Below, piece after piece: positions 43,101 to 52,981 of a stretch of DNA of 64,000 nt. The notes under the pieces were generated by a model. The model ran no database searches. It was not told the origin of the DNA and was given only the letters and a program-made list of their open reading frames with translations. Each line of letters begins with the position of its first letter. The first letter of the stretch is position 1. This DNA comes from a virus, in IMG/VR virus record IMGVR_UViG_3300034050_000451, positions 1 to 64,000 of that record. One strand, given 5' to 3'. Position numbers and translations under genes: made by a program.

Positions 43101-46100
43101 AGAAGAACCACTACTTCCCGATGTACCATCAGTACCGGTTGAACCAGATGAACCAGAAGTACCACTACTTCCACTCGTTCCGTTTGTACCAGAGGTTCCA
43201 GATGTTGCACTTGTTCCAGATGTACCTGATGTTCCACTCGTTCCCGATGTTCCAGAAGAACCAGATGTTCCAGATGAACCATTCTCACCACTAGTTCCAG
43301 AAGTTCCAGAAGTTCCCGATGTACCACTTGTCCCAGATGTACCAGAAGTGCCAGAAGTTCCCGATGTACCAGATGTACCCGATGTTCCATCTAATCCGCT
43401 TGTTCCACTTGAACCAGAAGTACCATCAACTCCACTTGTCCCGCTTGAACCAGAAGTTCCAGATGAACCACTTTCACCGCTCGTACCACTCGTACCAGAA
43501 GAACCACTACTTCCACTCGTTCCACTCGTTCCAGACGAACCAGATGAACCAGATGAACCAGAAGAACCCGATGTCCCACTACTTCCACTACTTCCTGATG
43601 AACCCGATGTTCCACTACTTCCACTACTTCCACTTGAACCACTACTACCACTTGAACCAGAAGTTCCACTACTACCACTCGTTCCAGAGGTACCAGAAGT
43701 ACCACTACTTCCACTTGTTCCAGAAGAACCAGAGGTTCCACTTGTCCCAGAAGAACCTGAAGTTCCACTCGTACCAGATGTTCCACTACTACCAGAAGTA
43801 CCAGATGTACCAGAAGTTCCGTTTTTATCAACAATTTCAATAATTCCAATCATTGATGAATGAACTGCACATTGATAAACAATATTGTTTGGTGCATCTT
43901 CAGGTACTCTATATGCTATTAAATCAGTTGTTCCAGCTAATCCATTTAATGGGTCATTATTTATTGTACCATCTACAACTGAAGTATTACCGCTTGATAA
44001 TCTTAATGCAAATGGGTGTGATGCTGAAACTCCACTTACATCAAAGTAAAATAATTCACCTCTTACTAATGTTAAGGTTGGGAATGTAGCATCATCATAT
44101 CCATCAAATGCATAATTGAATCCATCATTAATTACTTCGAAAAGTCTACCACCTTCTCTACCAGATGTTCCAGAAGAACCAGAAGTGCCCGATGTTCCCG
44201 AAGAACCAGATGTACCAGTAGTACCACTTGAACCAGACGTTCCACTCGTACCACTACTTCCACTTGAACCACTTGTTCCAGATGAACCTGATGAACCAGA
44301 GGTTCCAGACGAACCTGATGTTCCTGAAGAACCACTACTTCCACTACTTCCACTCGTTCCGCTTGTTCCAGATGAACCAGACGAACCTGATGAACCAGAG
44401 GTTCCACTACTTCCACTACTTCCGCTTGAACCACTACTTCCGCTTGAACCAGATGTTCCAGATGAACCACTACTACCACTTGAACCACTTGAACCAGATG
44501 TTCCAGAAGAACCACTTGAACCAGATGTTCCAGAAGAACCACTACTTCCAGAAGAACCAGATGTTCCACTACTTCCAGATGTTGCTGAAGTACCAGACGT
44601 TCCAGATGTTCCACTTGTCCCACTTGTTCCAGATGAACCACTACTTCCACTACTTCCAGAAGTACCAGACGTTCCAGATGTTCCAGATGTTGCTGAAGTA
44701 CCAGACGTTCCAGATGTTCCACTTGTTCCACTTGTCCCAGATGAACCAGACGTACCATTTGTTCCAGATGTACCTGATGTTCCAGATGTACCTGATGTTC
44801 CACTCGTACCAGAAGTTCCACTACTTCCACTCGTTCCACTCGTTCCGCTTGTTCCAGATGTACCACCAGTTCCAGATGTACCACCAGTTCCAGATGTACC
44901 ATCTACTCCACTCGTACCAACAGCTGCATCGATTGATTGTTGTTCTAATCTTCCAGTTGTTGGGTTATAGGTAACCACTAAATTTGTTGAACCTAATGGT
45001 AAATTTTGTATGAATGTACTACCAGTTACAATTAAACTACCCGATACATTTAAACTTCCCGTTAGTGCAGCATAACCTTCAAATGGGAAACCAGTACCAC
45101 TTCCACCACCAACTGCGTTTAATGCGTATTCGGCTATTGATGCAAATGATGATGAGAACACATACATTGATGCGGTTTGAGATGATAGTAAATCACCATC
45201 ACCAGTACCACCGCCACCTAAGATAGTTACTAATATACCATCAGAACCAGAATCAATTACACTTACACCAGAACCAGTAAAGTTAATTTTTCCAGTTTCA
45301 GTTTGTACTAACGAACTTGTATAGTAAATGAATAAATCAGTTCCACCACTACCAGCTTCACCAGCATTTAATGCGTAAGATGCAGTAAGAGCGAAAGATG
45401 AACTCAACACCGTCATAGATGATGTTTGTTCGTTTCTTACAAAGTTTTGTAAATCGTTTAATAATGCAAGAGATGCCGAATCAATACCAGCTACATTTAA
45501 TGCAGTATCAGCAGTTTCTGCTGAAATTGCTCTAGACGCTGATGGTACAATTCCAATTACGTTGTTACCACTAATTGCTCCACTTATTTTTGAACCACCA
45601 CTACCAACTACTACAACTCCAGAAGTTAAACCACTAAATACTACTCTAACTCTATCACTGTCCAATGGTATGATAGCTTGAGGTATAATCATTCCATTTG
45701 TACCAGCTTCATAAACTTGTACGATTGGATAATCAACATCAAAGTTGTGTACAACCGTTACTTCAGTTACATTTGTAAATGGTTCTGCGGTTGTTGGTGT
45801 ACTCTCAGGTACAGGTACATATTTAGAACGGGCCGCATCATAGATAAGAATATCTCTATCTTCAGCATCACCCTCTCCATAGTATCCACCATAGAATGAA
45901 CCGGTAATTTGTCCACCATAAATTACAGGTGCGTATATATTTTTTTCAACACTTAAGTTTCCACTAACTGATGCGGATGCGTTAACAACTAATCCAAAGT
46001 TTGGTGAAAGTACCGTTGTAAATGAACCACTTTGTAAAAGTGAAGTTTCAAATGATAAGTTAGCTATATTGATGTTAGTCAATCCACTACCATCTCCAAC

Positions 46101-49100
46101 AAATGATGAACCAGAAGATAAAATAACACTTCCACCAGTTACAAATAATCCACCACTTACACTAAGTGAACCAGATATAGATGTTTTTGTACCAACCTCA
46201 AATCCTTTATCAGGTGAAATTACCGCCTGAGTTGAACCAGATATAATTCTATCTAATTGAAGGTCTTGTAATGCGTTTGCAGGAATGTTAAATAATCCAC
46301 TACCATCTCCATCAAATCGAGATGCTGTTATTGGAACGTTTACATCTAATTTTAATGGGTCAATAATTGCTATACCAGAGCCAGAGTTAATTTTTACTAA
46401 TTGTAAATCTTCAAGTGCTTCTAATGGAATATTGAATAACCCACTACCATCACCACTAAATAAAGATGCCGATATTGAACCACTAATATCAACTGAACCC
46501 GTAAACTCAGAACCACTTCGTGCGGATTCTACTTTAAATCCAAAATTAGGTGAAACTGAAGCCGTTACTGAACCAGATGAAATTCTTGGAGATGCTGCAG
46601 CGGTTACGTTTGTGATAAAAGTACCATCACCAAATATAAATTTGTTTACATATATTGATTCAGATACATAAACTGAACCACTAAATTCGGATTTAATTGC
46701 TCTTAATGTAGTACCATCTAAAACTCTAAAGTGGCCATCAGTAGATACCGAAGCAGTAACGGAACCAGTGTAAATTCTAGAAGTATCAATTGCCAAATTA
46801 GCAATATCAATATTTGTCAATCCACTACCATCTCCAGTATAAATACCATCAATAGTTATTGAACCAGATACATCAATTGAACCAGTAAATTTAGAACCAC
46901 TATCCAAAGATTCAACTTTGAATCCTTCAGTTGGTGTTACGGATGCCGTAACTGAACCACTCACTAAACGATATACATCAAATGATAAGTTAGCAAGTGA
47001 AATATTAGTTAATCCACCACCATCTCCAAAGAATGAACCAGAGAATGAACCAGATAATTCATTTGCTTTTACAATACTTGAACTTATAGTTTGGGTTACA
47101 TATAAACTTCCACTTACATCAACTGAACCAGTAAATTCAGAACCACTTTCAGCTGATACTACTACAAATCCAAAATCAGGTGTTACTGATGCGGTTACAC
47201 TACCACTTTTAATTTCAGTTGAAATAAGTGCTTCAATTGCTTCAGTAGAAAGTGCGGTTAGTGGGATATTAAATAAGTTTTCACCACTACCACTAAATGA
47301 TGAACCACTAACAACCTCAATATTACCACTTACAAAAAGTGAACCACTAAATGTAGAACCACTTTCGATTGAAGTTACAACAAATCCGTTATCAGGTGTT
47401 ACTGATGCGGTAACTGAACCACTTGCGATTAAGTTTGATAAAAGTGCATCAGGCGTTAATGCTGCTCTTGGTATATCGAACAATCTAGCACCACTACCAC
47501 TAAACGATGAACCACTACTTAATTCTACTCCACCACTTACAAATAATGAACCTGTAAATTGTGAACCACTATCAATTGATTCTACTTTAAATCCAAACTC
47601 ATTCGAAACTGATGCCGTTACACTACCACTAGCCAATATTCCACTTTGGATTGCCAATAGTGAATTAATTGCATCTTGTGCATCAGGTGAAAATGCTGAT
47701 ATTGGGATATTGAATAAATCAGCTCCACTACCACTAAATGTTGAACCACTATTTATAGAAACACCACCACTTACAAAAAGTGAACCACTAAATGTAGAAC
47801 CACTTTCGATTGAAGTTACAACAAATCCGTTATTAGGGTTAACCGATGCCGTTACACTTCCACTAGCAATTAATGTTGCTGCTTCAGTAAGTGCTGATTG
47901 TGGGATATTAAATAATCCACTACCATCACCAGTGATTACACCATCAACAGTCAAAGAACCAGTTATTTTAACCGAACCAGTCATTTGTTGTATATCTGTC
48001 AATGAATCACCAAATATATTTGAACCAGAAGAATAAATTACTTCCGAATTTATAAACGTTACATTTATTTCTGTTGCGTTGATTGCCCCAGCTACATTTA
48101 AATCACCATCAATAGATGCGGATGTATTAACAACTAATCCTAAATTTGGTGAAATAGATGCAGTAGCAGAACCACTAGCAATTCTATTTGAATCTCCAGT
48201 TAAATTAGAAAAAGGAATATCGAATAAATTTCTACCACTACCACTAAATGAACCAGTTACTAATTCTATATTACCAAAGAATTTTGAACCACTTTCAATT
48301 GATGTTACAACAAATCCAGTATTTGGTGCTACTGATGCGGTAACTGAACCAGATGTAATAGTTGTACTAATAAGTGCATCAGGTGTTAGTGCTGTTCTTG
48401 GTATGTTAAATAATTTTGCACCACTACCAGAGAAAGAACCAGTTACCAATTGAACATCACCAAAGAAAGTTGAACCACTTACAACTGATGTTACAATAAA
48501 TCCATTTTGAGGGTGAGTTGATGCGGTAACCGAACCACTAAATATTTTAGAAGTATCTAAATCAGAAATTGCTGATTTTGGTATATCAAATAATCTTGCA
48601 CCACTACCAGAGAAAGAACCAGTTGCTAATTGAATATCACCAAAGAAAGTTGAACCACTTTGATATGATATAACAACAAACCCAGTATTTGGTGCTACCG
48701 ATGCAGTTACACTTCCACTTACAATGAATGATGAAAGTAACGCATCTTCAGTTAATGCTGAACGGGGGATATTTGTTAACCCCTCACCACTACCACTAAA
48801 GTATCCACTACCAGATAGAATTTTTACTTGCCCTAATACTTTAACAGAACCAGTAAATTGTGAACCACTATCCAATGATTCTACTTTGAATCCAAAATTA
48901 GGAGATACTGATGCAGTAACAGACCCACTTTGGATACGAGTTGATGCAATTACCTCTTCAGCAAATGCAGATAAAGGAATATTAGTTAATCCAGCTCCAC
49001 TACCACTAAAGAATGAACCAATATTAGCTTGTATGTTTCCATTTGCTATGATATCATCATTAGATACAATACCATTATTTGCTATTATATTACCATAGAA

Positions 49101-52088
49101 AGTTGAACCACTTTTGAAAGAATCAACTACAAAACCATTCTCATTTGAAACAGATGCAGTTATTTCACCATCTTGGATAATAGATATTTGAATATTAGTA
49201 ATTTGAGAACCATCTCCTGCAAAATTACCTCTAAATTCAGATGCAGTTACAAATGTATTAACTCTAACAGAACCAGTAAATTGTGAACCATATGCCTGAG
49301 ATGTAACTATAAATCCATTAGAATCATCAACTGAGGCAGTTACATTACCATCGGTAATTACAGGTATAGTTATATTTGTTAATCCACTACCATCACCTCT
49401 AAATAAAGATGCTGATACCGAACCAGATACATCTATTGAACCAGTAAATTCCGAACCACTTTGAGCCGAATTTACTACAAATCCAATATTAGGAGATACC
49501 GATGCCGTTACTGAACCTGATTTTATTTCAGTTGAAATAAGTGCATCTTCAGTTAATGCCGAACGAGGTATGTTTAATAACCCCTGCCCACTACCACTAA
49601 AGAATGAACCAGTTAATGCTTGAATAATACCACCACCACTTACAAATAATGAACCACTTACATTTACAGACCCAGTAACATAAACTGAACCTTTAAATGT
49701 AGAACCACTTAATGGTGATGTTACTACAAATCCATTTATATTATCAACAGATGCAGTTACTTGCCCATCTGCTATGAAATTTCTATTAATTACCTCTTCA
49801 GATAATGCTGATAATGGAATATTAAATAATCCCTCACCACTACCAGAGTAAAATGAACCAGATTTAAGAGTTACACTACCACTTACATCAATTGAACCAG
49901 TAAATTCAGAACCAAATTGTGCAGATTCTACTTTAAATCCAAAATTACTTCCAACAGAAGCCGTTACTGAACCGGTTGCTATCCTAGTAGCTTGAGCTAC
50001 TTGTTCAGCTAATGCAGATAATGGAATATTAAATAAACCAGCACCACTACCACTAAACATTGATGCAGTTACAGTTCCCCTTACATTAAGGTTATCTCTA
50101 AGTCTAACCGAACCTGTAAATTCCGAACCACTTGCAACTGAAATTACTTGAAATCCATTTTGTGGAGTTACCGATGCGGTAACTGAACCACTTGCTATTA
50201 TATTTGATAATTGTGCATCCGGTGTTAATGCTGCTCTTGGTATATTGAATAAACCAGCACCACTACCAGTAAACATCGATGCGGTTACATTACCAGCTAC
50301 TATAAGATTATCTCTAAATCTAACTGAACCACTAAATTGTGAACCACTTTGGATTGAAGTTACTACAAATCCAGCTTTAGGGTCAACGGATGCCGTTACA
50401 CTTCCACTTGTTATTAAATTTGATAATAATGCATCCGGTGTTAATGCTGCCCTAGGAATATCAAATAAACCAGCACCACTACCACTAAACATTGATGCGG
50501 ATACGTTTCCACTAACATCAACTGAACCTGTAAACTCAGAACCACTTTGTTGTGATTCAACTCTGAATCCAAAGTTTGGAGAAACAGACGCTGTTACTGA
50601 ACCCGATGATATAAATGTACTCAATAATGCATCAGGTGTTAATGCTGCTCTCGGAATATTAAATAAACCAGCACCACTACCACTAAAAATTGAACCACTA
50701 TTTATAGAAATACCACCACTTACAAATAATGAACCTGTAAATTGTGAACCGCTTTCGATTGAAGTTACAACAAATCCAGACTTAGGGTCAACCGATGCGG
50801 TTACACTTCCACTACTAATTAATGGTGATACAAGTGCATCAGGCGTTAAAGCTGCTCTCGGAATATTAAATAAACCAGCACCACTACCACTAAACATTGA
50901 TGCAGTTACATTACCATCTACATATACCGATGAGCTAAACTCTGCTCTATTGGTACCCTCTAATCTAAATCCATAATTTGGATTAACCGATGCCGTTACA
51001 CTTCCACTACCAATTAATGGAGAAACCAATGCATCCGGTGTTAATGCTGCCCTTGGAATATCGAATAAACCAGCACCACTACCAGTAAACATCGATGCGG
51101 TTACATTACCAGCTACAAATAGTGAAGAACTAAATTCTGCTCTATTGGTACCTTCTAATCGAAACCCATAATTTGGATTAACCGATGCGGTGACCGAACC
51201 TGATGTAATAAATGCCGACAGAAGAGCGTCAGGCGTTAAAGCTGCCCTCGGAATATCAAATAAGTTAGCACCACTACCACTAAATGATGAACCACTAACA
51301 ATTTCTATGTTTCCACTCACAAAAAGTGAAGAACTGAACTCTGCTCTTGTAGTTCCTTCTAATCTAAACCCATAAGATTCATTAACGGATGCCGTAACAG
51401 CCCCATCAACGATTCTTGGTGATTCTGCTGCCGCAGGAAGGTTAAATAACTTACTACCATCACCCTCAAAGAAGGATGCTGAAGCTGTATTTGATATGTA
51501 AACGTTATTACTGAATCTACCCTCACCATTTACATCAAATGAACCTGTAACTGATACAGAACCAGTGAATTCTTGTAAATCTACTAATGAATTTCCAAAT
51601 CGGTTTGACCCAGATGAAAAAATAATTGAAGATGATATGATTTGAACCAATATTTCTCTTGCAACTATCCTATTATTAACATATAAGTCACCAGTAACCC
51701 TAACATCACCATTTATATCCATATCACCATCAAAAGATGATGATACATTTACTAAAAATCCGGTTTGTGGTGAAATTGATGCCGATGCTGAACCAGAAAT
51801 TAATCTAGAAGCATCTTTTACTAAGGGTAAATTGGTTAATCGTGAACCATCTCCTTGAAATGAACCACTAAATGAACCACTATACTCAGGAAATTGTAAT
51901 TTTGTTACAAATAAACGATTACCAAACTCATCAGATGCTAATAAAGCAACTGAACCGCTCGATAAACTACCACTAATAGGTACCCCTAAATTAGGTTCTG
52001 CTTCATTCAGTTGAAGAAACTCATATCTATCTTCAGAAACATTCTGAGGAAGCGTTACTTTTACCTTACCACTTAATAATTGACTCAT
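40104..52088 (-). CDS. Giant tail fibre with GSG/NIP repeats, collagen-like tracts and cupredoxin-like insert
   Basis: 3994 aa. Residues 1-2100 hold some 25-30 copies of a ~65-residue unit (SGSVTASVxPxxGFxV...GSxFxGS...GSGAxLFNIP). Small beta domains at 2100-2390 include EVTVVHNFDVDYPIVQVYE. A (G-S/T-S)n tract runs from about 2393 to 3826, interrupted at about 2644-2755 by a folded domain with ATFPTLTLVRGELFYFDV, HPF and YQCAVHSSMIG, which resembles a cupredoxin. Within the second tract, a 36-residue block containing DGTLFGSSG recurs about 17 times. The C-terminus (3827-3994) shares its GTTNNGVLTLNGSSP motif with the other fibre and ends in a beta domain. There is no S74 chaperone. It likely forms a very long trimeric fibre. 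Confidence 0.85.
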   Translation of the reverse strand: MSQLLSGKVKVTLPQNVSEDRYEFLQLNEAEPNLGVPISGSLSSGSVALLASDEFGNRLFVTKLQFPEYSGSFSGSFQGDGSRLTNLPLVKDASRLISGSASASISPQTGFLVNVSSSFDGDMDINGDVRVTGDLYVNNRIVAREILVQIISSSIIFSSGSNRFGNSLVDLQEFTGSVSVTGSFDVNGEGRFSNNVYISNTASASFFEGDGSKLFNLPAAAESPRIVDGAVTASVNESYGFRLEGTTRAEFSSSLFVSGNIEIVSGSSFSGSGANLFDIPRAALTPDALLSAFITSGSVTASVNPNYGFRLEGTNRAEFSSSLFVAGNVTASMFTGSGAGLFDIPRAALTPDALVSPLIGSGSVTASVNPNYGFRLEGTNRAEFSSSVYVDGNVTASMFSGSGAGLFNIPRAALTPDALVSPLISSGSVTASVDPKSGFVVTSIESGSQFTGSLFVSGGISINSGSIFSGSGAGLFNIPRAALTPDALLSTFISSGSVTASVSPNFGFRVESQQSGSEFTGSVDVSGNVSASMFSGSGAGLFDIPRAALTPDALLSNLITSGSVTASVDPKAGFVVTSIQSGSQFSGSVRFRDNLIVAGNVTASMFTGSGAGLFNIPRAALTPDAQLSNIIASGSVTASVTPQNGFQVISVASGSEFTGSVRLRDNLNVRGTVTASMFSGSGAGLFNIPLSALAEQVAQATRIATGSVTASVGSNFGFKVESAQFGSEFTGSIDVSGSVTLKSGSFYSGSGEGLFNIPLSALSEEVINRNFIADGQVTASVDNINGFVVTSPLSGSTFKGSVYVTGSVNVSGSLFVSGGGIIQALTGSFFSGSGQGLLNIPRSALTEDALISTEIKSGSVTASVSPNIGFVVNSAQSGSEFTGSIDVSGSVSASLFRGDGSGLTNITIPVITDGNVTASVDDSNGFIVTSQAYGSQFTGSVRVNTFVTASEFRGNFAGDGSQITNIQISIIQDGEITASVSNENGFVVDSFKSGSTFYGNIIANNGIVSNDDIIANGNIQANIGSFFSGSGAGLTNIPLSAFAEEVIASTRIQSGSVTASVSPNFGFKVESLDSGSQFTGSVKVLGQVKILSGSGYFSGSGEGLTNIPRSALTEDALLSSFIVSGSVTASVAPNTGFVVISYQSGSTFFGDIQLATGSFSGSGARLFDIPKSAISDLDTSKIFSGSVTASTHPQNGFIVTSVVSGSTFFGDVQLVTGSFSGSGAKLFNIPRTALTPDALISTTITSGSVTASVAPNTGFVVTSIESGSKFFGNIELVTGSFSGSGRNLFDIPFSNLTGDSNRIASGSATASISPNLGLVVNTSASIDGDLNVAGAINATEINVTFINSEVIYSSGSNIFGDSLTDIQQMTGSVKITGSLTVDGVITGDGSGLFNIPQSALTEAATLIASGSVTASVNPNNGFVVTSIESGSTFSGSLFVSGGVSINSGSTFSGSGADLFNIPISAFSPDAQDAINSLLAIQSGILASGSVTASVSNEFGFKVESIDSGSQFTGSLFVSGGVELSSGSSFSGSGARLFDIPRAALTPDALLSNLIASGSVTASVTPDNGFVVTSIESGSTFSGSLFVSGNIEVVSGSSFSGSGENLFNIPLTALSTEAIEALISTEIKSGSVTASVTPDFGFVVVSAESGSEFTGSVDVSGSLYVTQTISSSIVKANELSGSFSGSFFGDGGGLTNISLANLSFDVYRLVSGSVTASVTPTEGFKVESLDSGSKFTGSIDVSGSITIDGIYTGDGSGLTNIDIANLAIDTSRIYTGSVTASVSTDGHFRVLDGTTLRAIKSEFSGSVYVSESIYVNKFIFGDGTFITNVTAAASPRISSGSVTASVSPNFGFKVESARSGSEFTGSVDISGSISASLFSGDGSGLFNIPLEALEDLQLVKINSGSGIAIIDPLKLDVNVPITASRFDGDGSGLFNIPANALQDLQLDRIISGSTQAVISPDKGFEVGTKTSISGSLSVSGGLFVTGGSVILSSGSSFVGDGSGLTNINIANLSFETSLLQSGSFTTVLSPNFGLVVNASASVSGNLSVEKNIYAPVIYGGQITGSFYGGYYGEGDAEDRDILIYDAARSKYVPVPESTPTTAEPFTNVTEVTVVHNFDVDYPIVQVYEAGTNGMIIPQAIIPLDSDRVRVVFSGLTSGVVVVGSGGSKISGAISGNNVIGIVPSASRAISAETADTALNVAGIDSASLALLNDLQNFVRNEQTSSMTVLSSSFALTASYALNAGEAGSGGTDLFIYYTSSLVQTETGKINFTGSGVSVIDSGSDGILVTILGGGGTGDGDLLSSQTASMYVFSSSFASIAEYALNAVGGGSGTGFPFEGYAALTGSLNVSGSLIVTGSTFIQNLPLGSTNLVVTYNPTTGRLEQQSIDAAVGTSGVDGTSGTGGTSGTGGTSGTSGTSGTSGSSGTSGTSGTSGTSGTSGTSGTNGTSGSSGTSGTSGTSGTSGTSATSGTSGTSGTSGSSGSSGSSGTSGTSGTSGTSGTSATSGSSGTSGSSGSSGSSGTSGSSGSSGTSGSSGSSGSSGSSGTSGSSGSSGSSGSSGSSGTSGSSGSSGSSGTSGTSGSSGSSGSSGTSGSSGTSGSSGSSGTSGSSGSSGTSGTSGSSGTTGTSGSSGTSGTSGSSGTSGREGGRLFEVINDGFNYAFDGYDDATFPTLTLVRGELFYFDVSGVSASHPFALRLSSGNTSVVDGTINNDPLNGLAGTTDLIAYRVPEDAPNNIVYQCAVHSSMIGIIEIVDKNGTSGTSGTSGSSGTSGTSGTSGSSGTSGTSGSSGTSGSSGTSGTSGTSGSSGTSGSSGSSGSSGSSGSSGTSGSSGSSGSSGTSGSSGSSGSSGSSGTSGTSGSSGSSGTSGTSGESGSSGTSGSSGTSGVDGTSGSSGTSGLDGTSGTSGTSGTSGTSGTSGTSGTSGTSGTSGTSGENGSSGTSGSSGTSGTSGTSGTSGTSATSGTSGTNGTSGSSGTSGSSGSTGTDGTSGSSGSSGTSGTSGSNGTSGSSGTSGTSGSTGTDGTSGSSGTSGTSGSNGTSGSSGTSGSSGSTGSSGTSGTSGSSGTSGTSGSNGTSGSSGTSGSSGSTGTDGTSGSSGSSGTSGVDGTSGSSGTSGSTGTDGTSGSYGTSGTSGLSGSNGTSGTSGLNGTSGSSGTSGSSGSSGTNGTSGSSGISGTSGTSGSSGSSGTSGSSGTSGTSGTAGTSGLDGTLFGSSGTSGSSGSTGTSGSSGTSGTSGVDGTFFGSSGSSGTSGTSGSSGTSGLSGSSGTSGTSGTSGQDGTFFGSSGTSGTSGVGTNGTSGSSGTSGTSGTSGQDGTFFGSNGTAGTSGTSGSSGTSGSSGTAGTSGTSGQDGTLFGSSGTSGTSGQSGSSGTSGLGTNGTSGTSGQDGTLFGSSGTSGTSGQSGSSGTSGLGTNGTSGTSGQDGTLFGSSGTSGTSGESGSSGTSGIGTNGTSGTSGQDGTLFGSSGTSGTSGESGSSGTSGLGTNGTSGTSGQDGTLFGSSGTSGTSGESGSSGTSGLGTNGTSGTSGQDGTLFGSSGTSGTSGESGSSGTSGVGTNGTSGTSGQDGTLFGSSGTSGTSGESGSSGTSGVGTNGTSGTSGQDGTLFGSSGTSGTSGESGSSGTSGITGTAGTSGTSGQDGTLFGSSGTSGTSGIGTDGTSGITGTAGTSGTSGQDGTLFGSSGSSGTSGVSGSNGTSGIGTNGSSGTSGQDGTLFGSSGTSGTSGLGTNGTSGLGTNGTSGTSGQDGTLFGSSGTSGTSGSSGLGTNGSSGTAGTSGLDGTLFGSSGSSGTSGMAGSSGSSGLSGTSGITGDGGSSGTSGSSGISATITGTTNNGVLTLNGSSPNITAESGLTYDGTLLDVTGNATISGNITGNNVTANTSVYTPNFRELFSNLGTGGSVTINLTTANNFRYTANANVTYTFSNPPSSPQGFGFTLVYVNGGNFTTTWPASVDWAGGIAPALTANGTDILVFYTYDGGTTYYGFLSAANLS
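40605..43820 (-). repeat. Collagen-like (Gly-Thr/Ser-Ser)n tract, distal block
   Basis: About 1070 residues of Gly-X-Ser triplets, broken by DGTSG, GLGTNG, ESG and DGTLFGSSG inserts. The codons for Ser and Thr vary between copies, so the tract is conserved as protein more than as DNA. Confidence 0.9.
40720..42480 (-). repeat. About 17 copies of a 108-bp higher-order unit (DGTLFGSSG)
   Basis: The minus-strand codons for DGT-(L/F)-FGSSG recur at about 40727, 40830, 40937, 41044, 41151, 41262, 41370, 41478, 41587, 41695, 41806, 41911, 42019, 42130, 42238, 42358 and 42447, a spacing near 108 bp (36 codons) over most of the run. Confidence 0.85.
44150..44915 (-). repeat. Collagen-like (Gly-Thr/Ser-Ser)n tract, proximal block
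   Basis: About 250 residues of Gly-X-Ser triplets on the N-terminal side of the cupredoxin-like domain, starting GTSGVDGTSGTGG. Confidence 0.85.
46000..51850 (-). repeat. ~200-bp repeats encoding GSGxxLFNIP units
   Basis: The unit SGSVTASVxPxxGF...GSGAxLFNIPxxALTPDAL recurs roughly every 195-200 bp, most regularly between 50000 and 51400. Copies differ in DNA but keep the protein pattern, as expected for a beta-structured fibre shaft. Confidence 0.8.
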
Positions 52089-52110
52089 TTATGTTTTTTC
52101 AACTTAATTA

Positions 52111-52971
52111 TTACTCATTTGCACTTTCAAGAAGTGATAAAACTATTTTCAAATCGGTAGAACCTGAGAATAGTAATCCAAACTCTTGCTCTAATACTAA
52201 TTTACCAGCCACTACGGGTGAAAATGAATCACTTTTTGGGATAGGATAGTTCCTTACTAACTCTACCGCCTCTTGCGTTTCTCTCACCGGGTCATAAATA
52301 GTATCCGATATAACAGTAAATAGTTGAGAAATAATTTCTTGTGACCCAGTTTCTGCAATTAAACCATAATTGAATGATTGGGTGAAAATTGTTTGATAAA
52401 TTCTATCCACATTAACCGAACCAGTGATGGATTGGTTAATTAAAATTTGTTTTACTAATGTATCTGTATAATTAATTGCTTCGTAAGATGCCGTTACCTG
52501 TCCAGTTGGAACTAACGTTTCACCATTTTTATTATAAAATGATAAAGCTGCTTTATTTGTTCGGATAGTACCCCCATTTTGAATATCATAAACTACCGCA
52601 TTTACTGCAGTATCCACATATGCTTCATATCTAGATTGTGAAAATCCAAATGGAACTTCTGCTAAGTTATTATTGAAGTTAGTATAAGCTGCTACTTCTT
52701 TTTTCAAAAATGTTAAATTTTGTTCTAAAAGCGCTGATGCGCTATACATACTTCCGGTGTTGATAATTCCAGCAACTTGTGGTACTGGTATTTCTCTATT
52801 CGAAGCTAATTTAATTGTTACTTCTTCAGTTTGATTACCATTATTGGTAACTTGAGTCGATAGTATAATAGTAGATACACCACTCGGAGTGGTGTATACT
52901 TGGTCTTCTTCACCGGTTAGTGTCGTTACTACCGATTTGAATGCGTTAAGTGGTACAAATACGTCTGCCAT
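52111..52971 (-). CDS. Virion protein with split VYTxPS-type fold
   Basis: 286 aa. N-terminal QVYTTPSGVSTIILSTQVTN and a C-terminal VAGKLVLEQEFGLLFSGS...LKIVLSLLE correspond to the two halves of the fold seen whole at 38042-38374. Between them about 150 residues of mostly helical sequence are inserted (EAYVDTAVNAVVYDIQNGG, YDPVRETQEAVELVRNYP). The middle part has a weak likeness to the repeats of the neighbouring 2772-aa protein. It is placed between two giant virion proteins with gaps of 10 and 22 nt. Confidence 0.55.
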   Translation of the reverse strand: MADVFVPLNAFKSVVTTLTGEEDQVYTTPSGVSTIILSTQVTNNGNQTEEVTIKLASNREIPVPQVAGIINTGSMYSASALLEQNLTFLKKEVAAYTNFNNNLAEVPFGFSQSRYEAYVDTAVNAVVYDIQNGGTIRTNKAALSFYNKNGETLVPTGQVTASYEAINYTDTLVKQILINQSITGSVNVDRIYQTIFTQSFNYGLIAETGSQEIISQLFTVISDTIYDPVRETQEAVELVRNYPIPKSDSFSPVVAGKLVLEQEFGLLFSGSTDLKIVLSLLESANE

Positions 52972-52981
52972 AATTTTATTT

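Noticed and set aside
40546-44970. Several long plus-strand frames of Pro-rich or Met/Phe/His/Gln-rich repeats
   Set aside because: Same cause: they mirror the collagen-like tracts of the 3994-aa fibre. Composition is absurdly biased and no start signals or folded domains are present.
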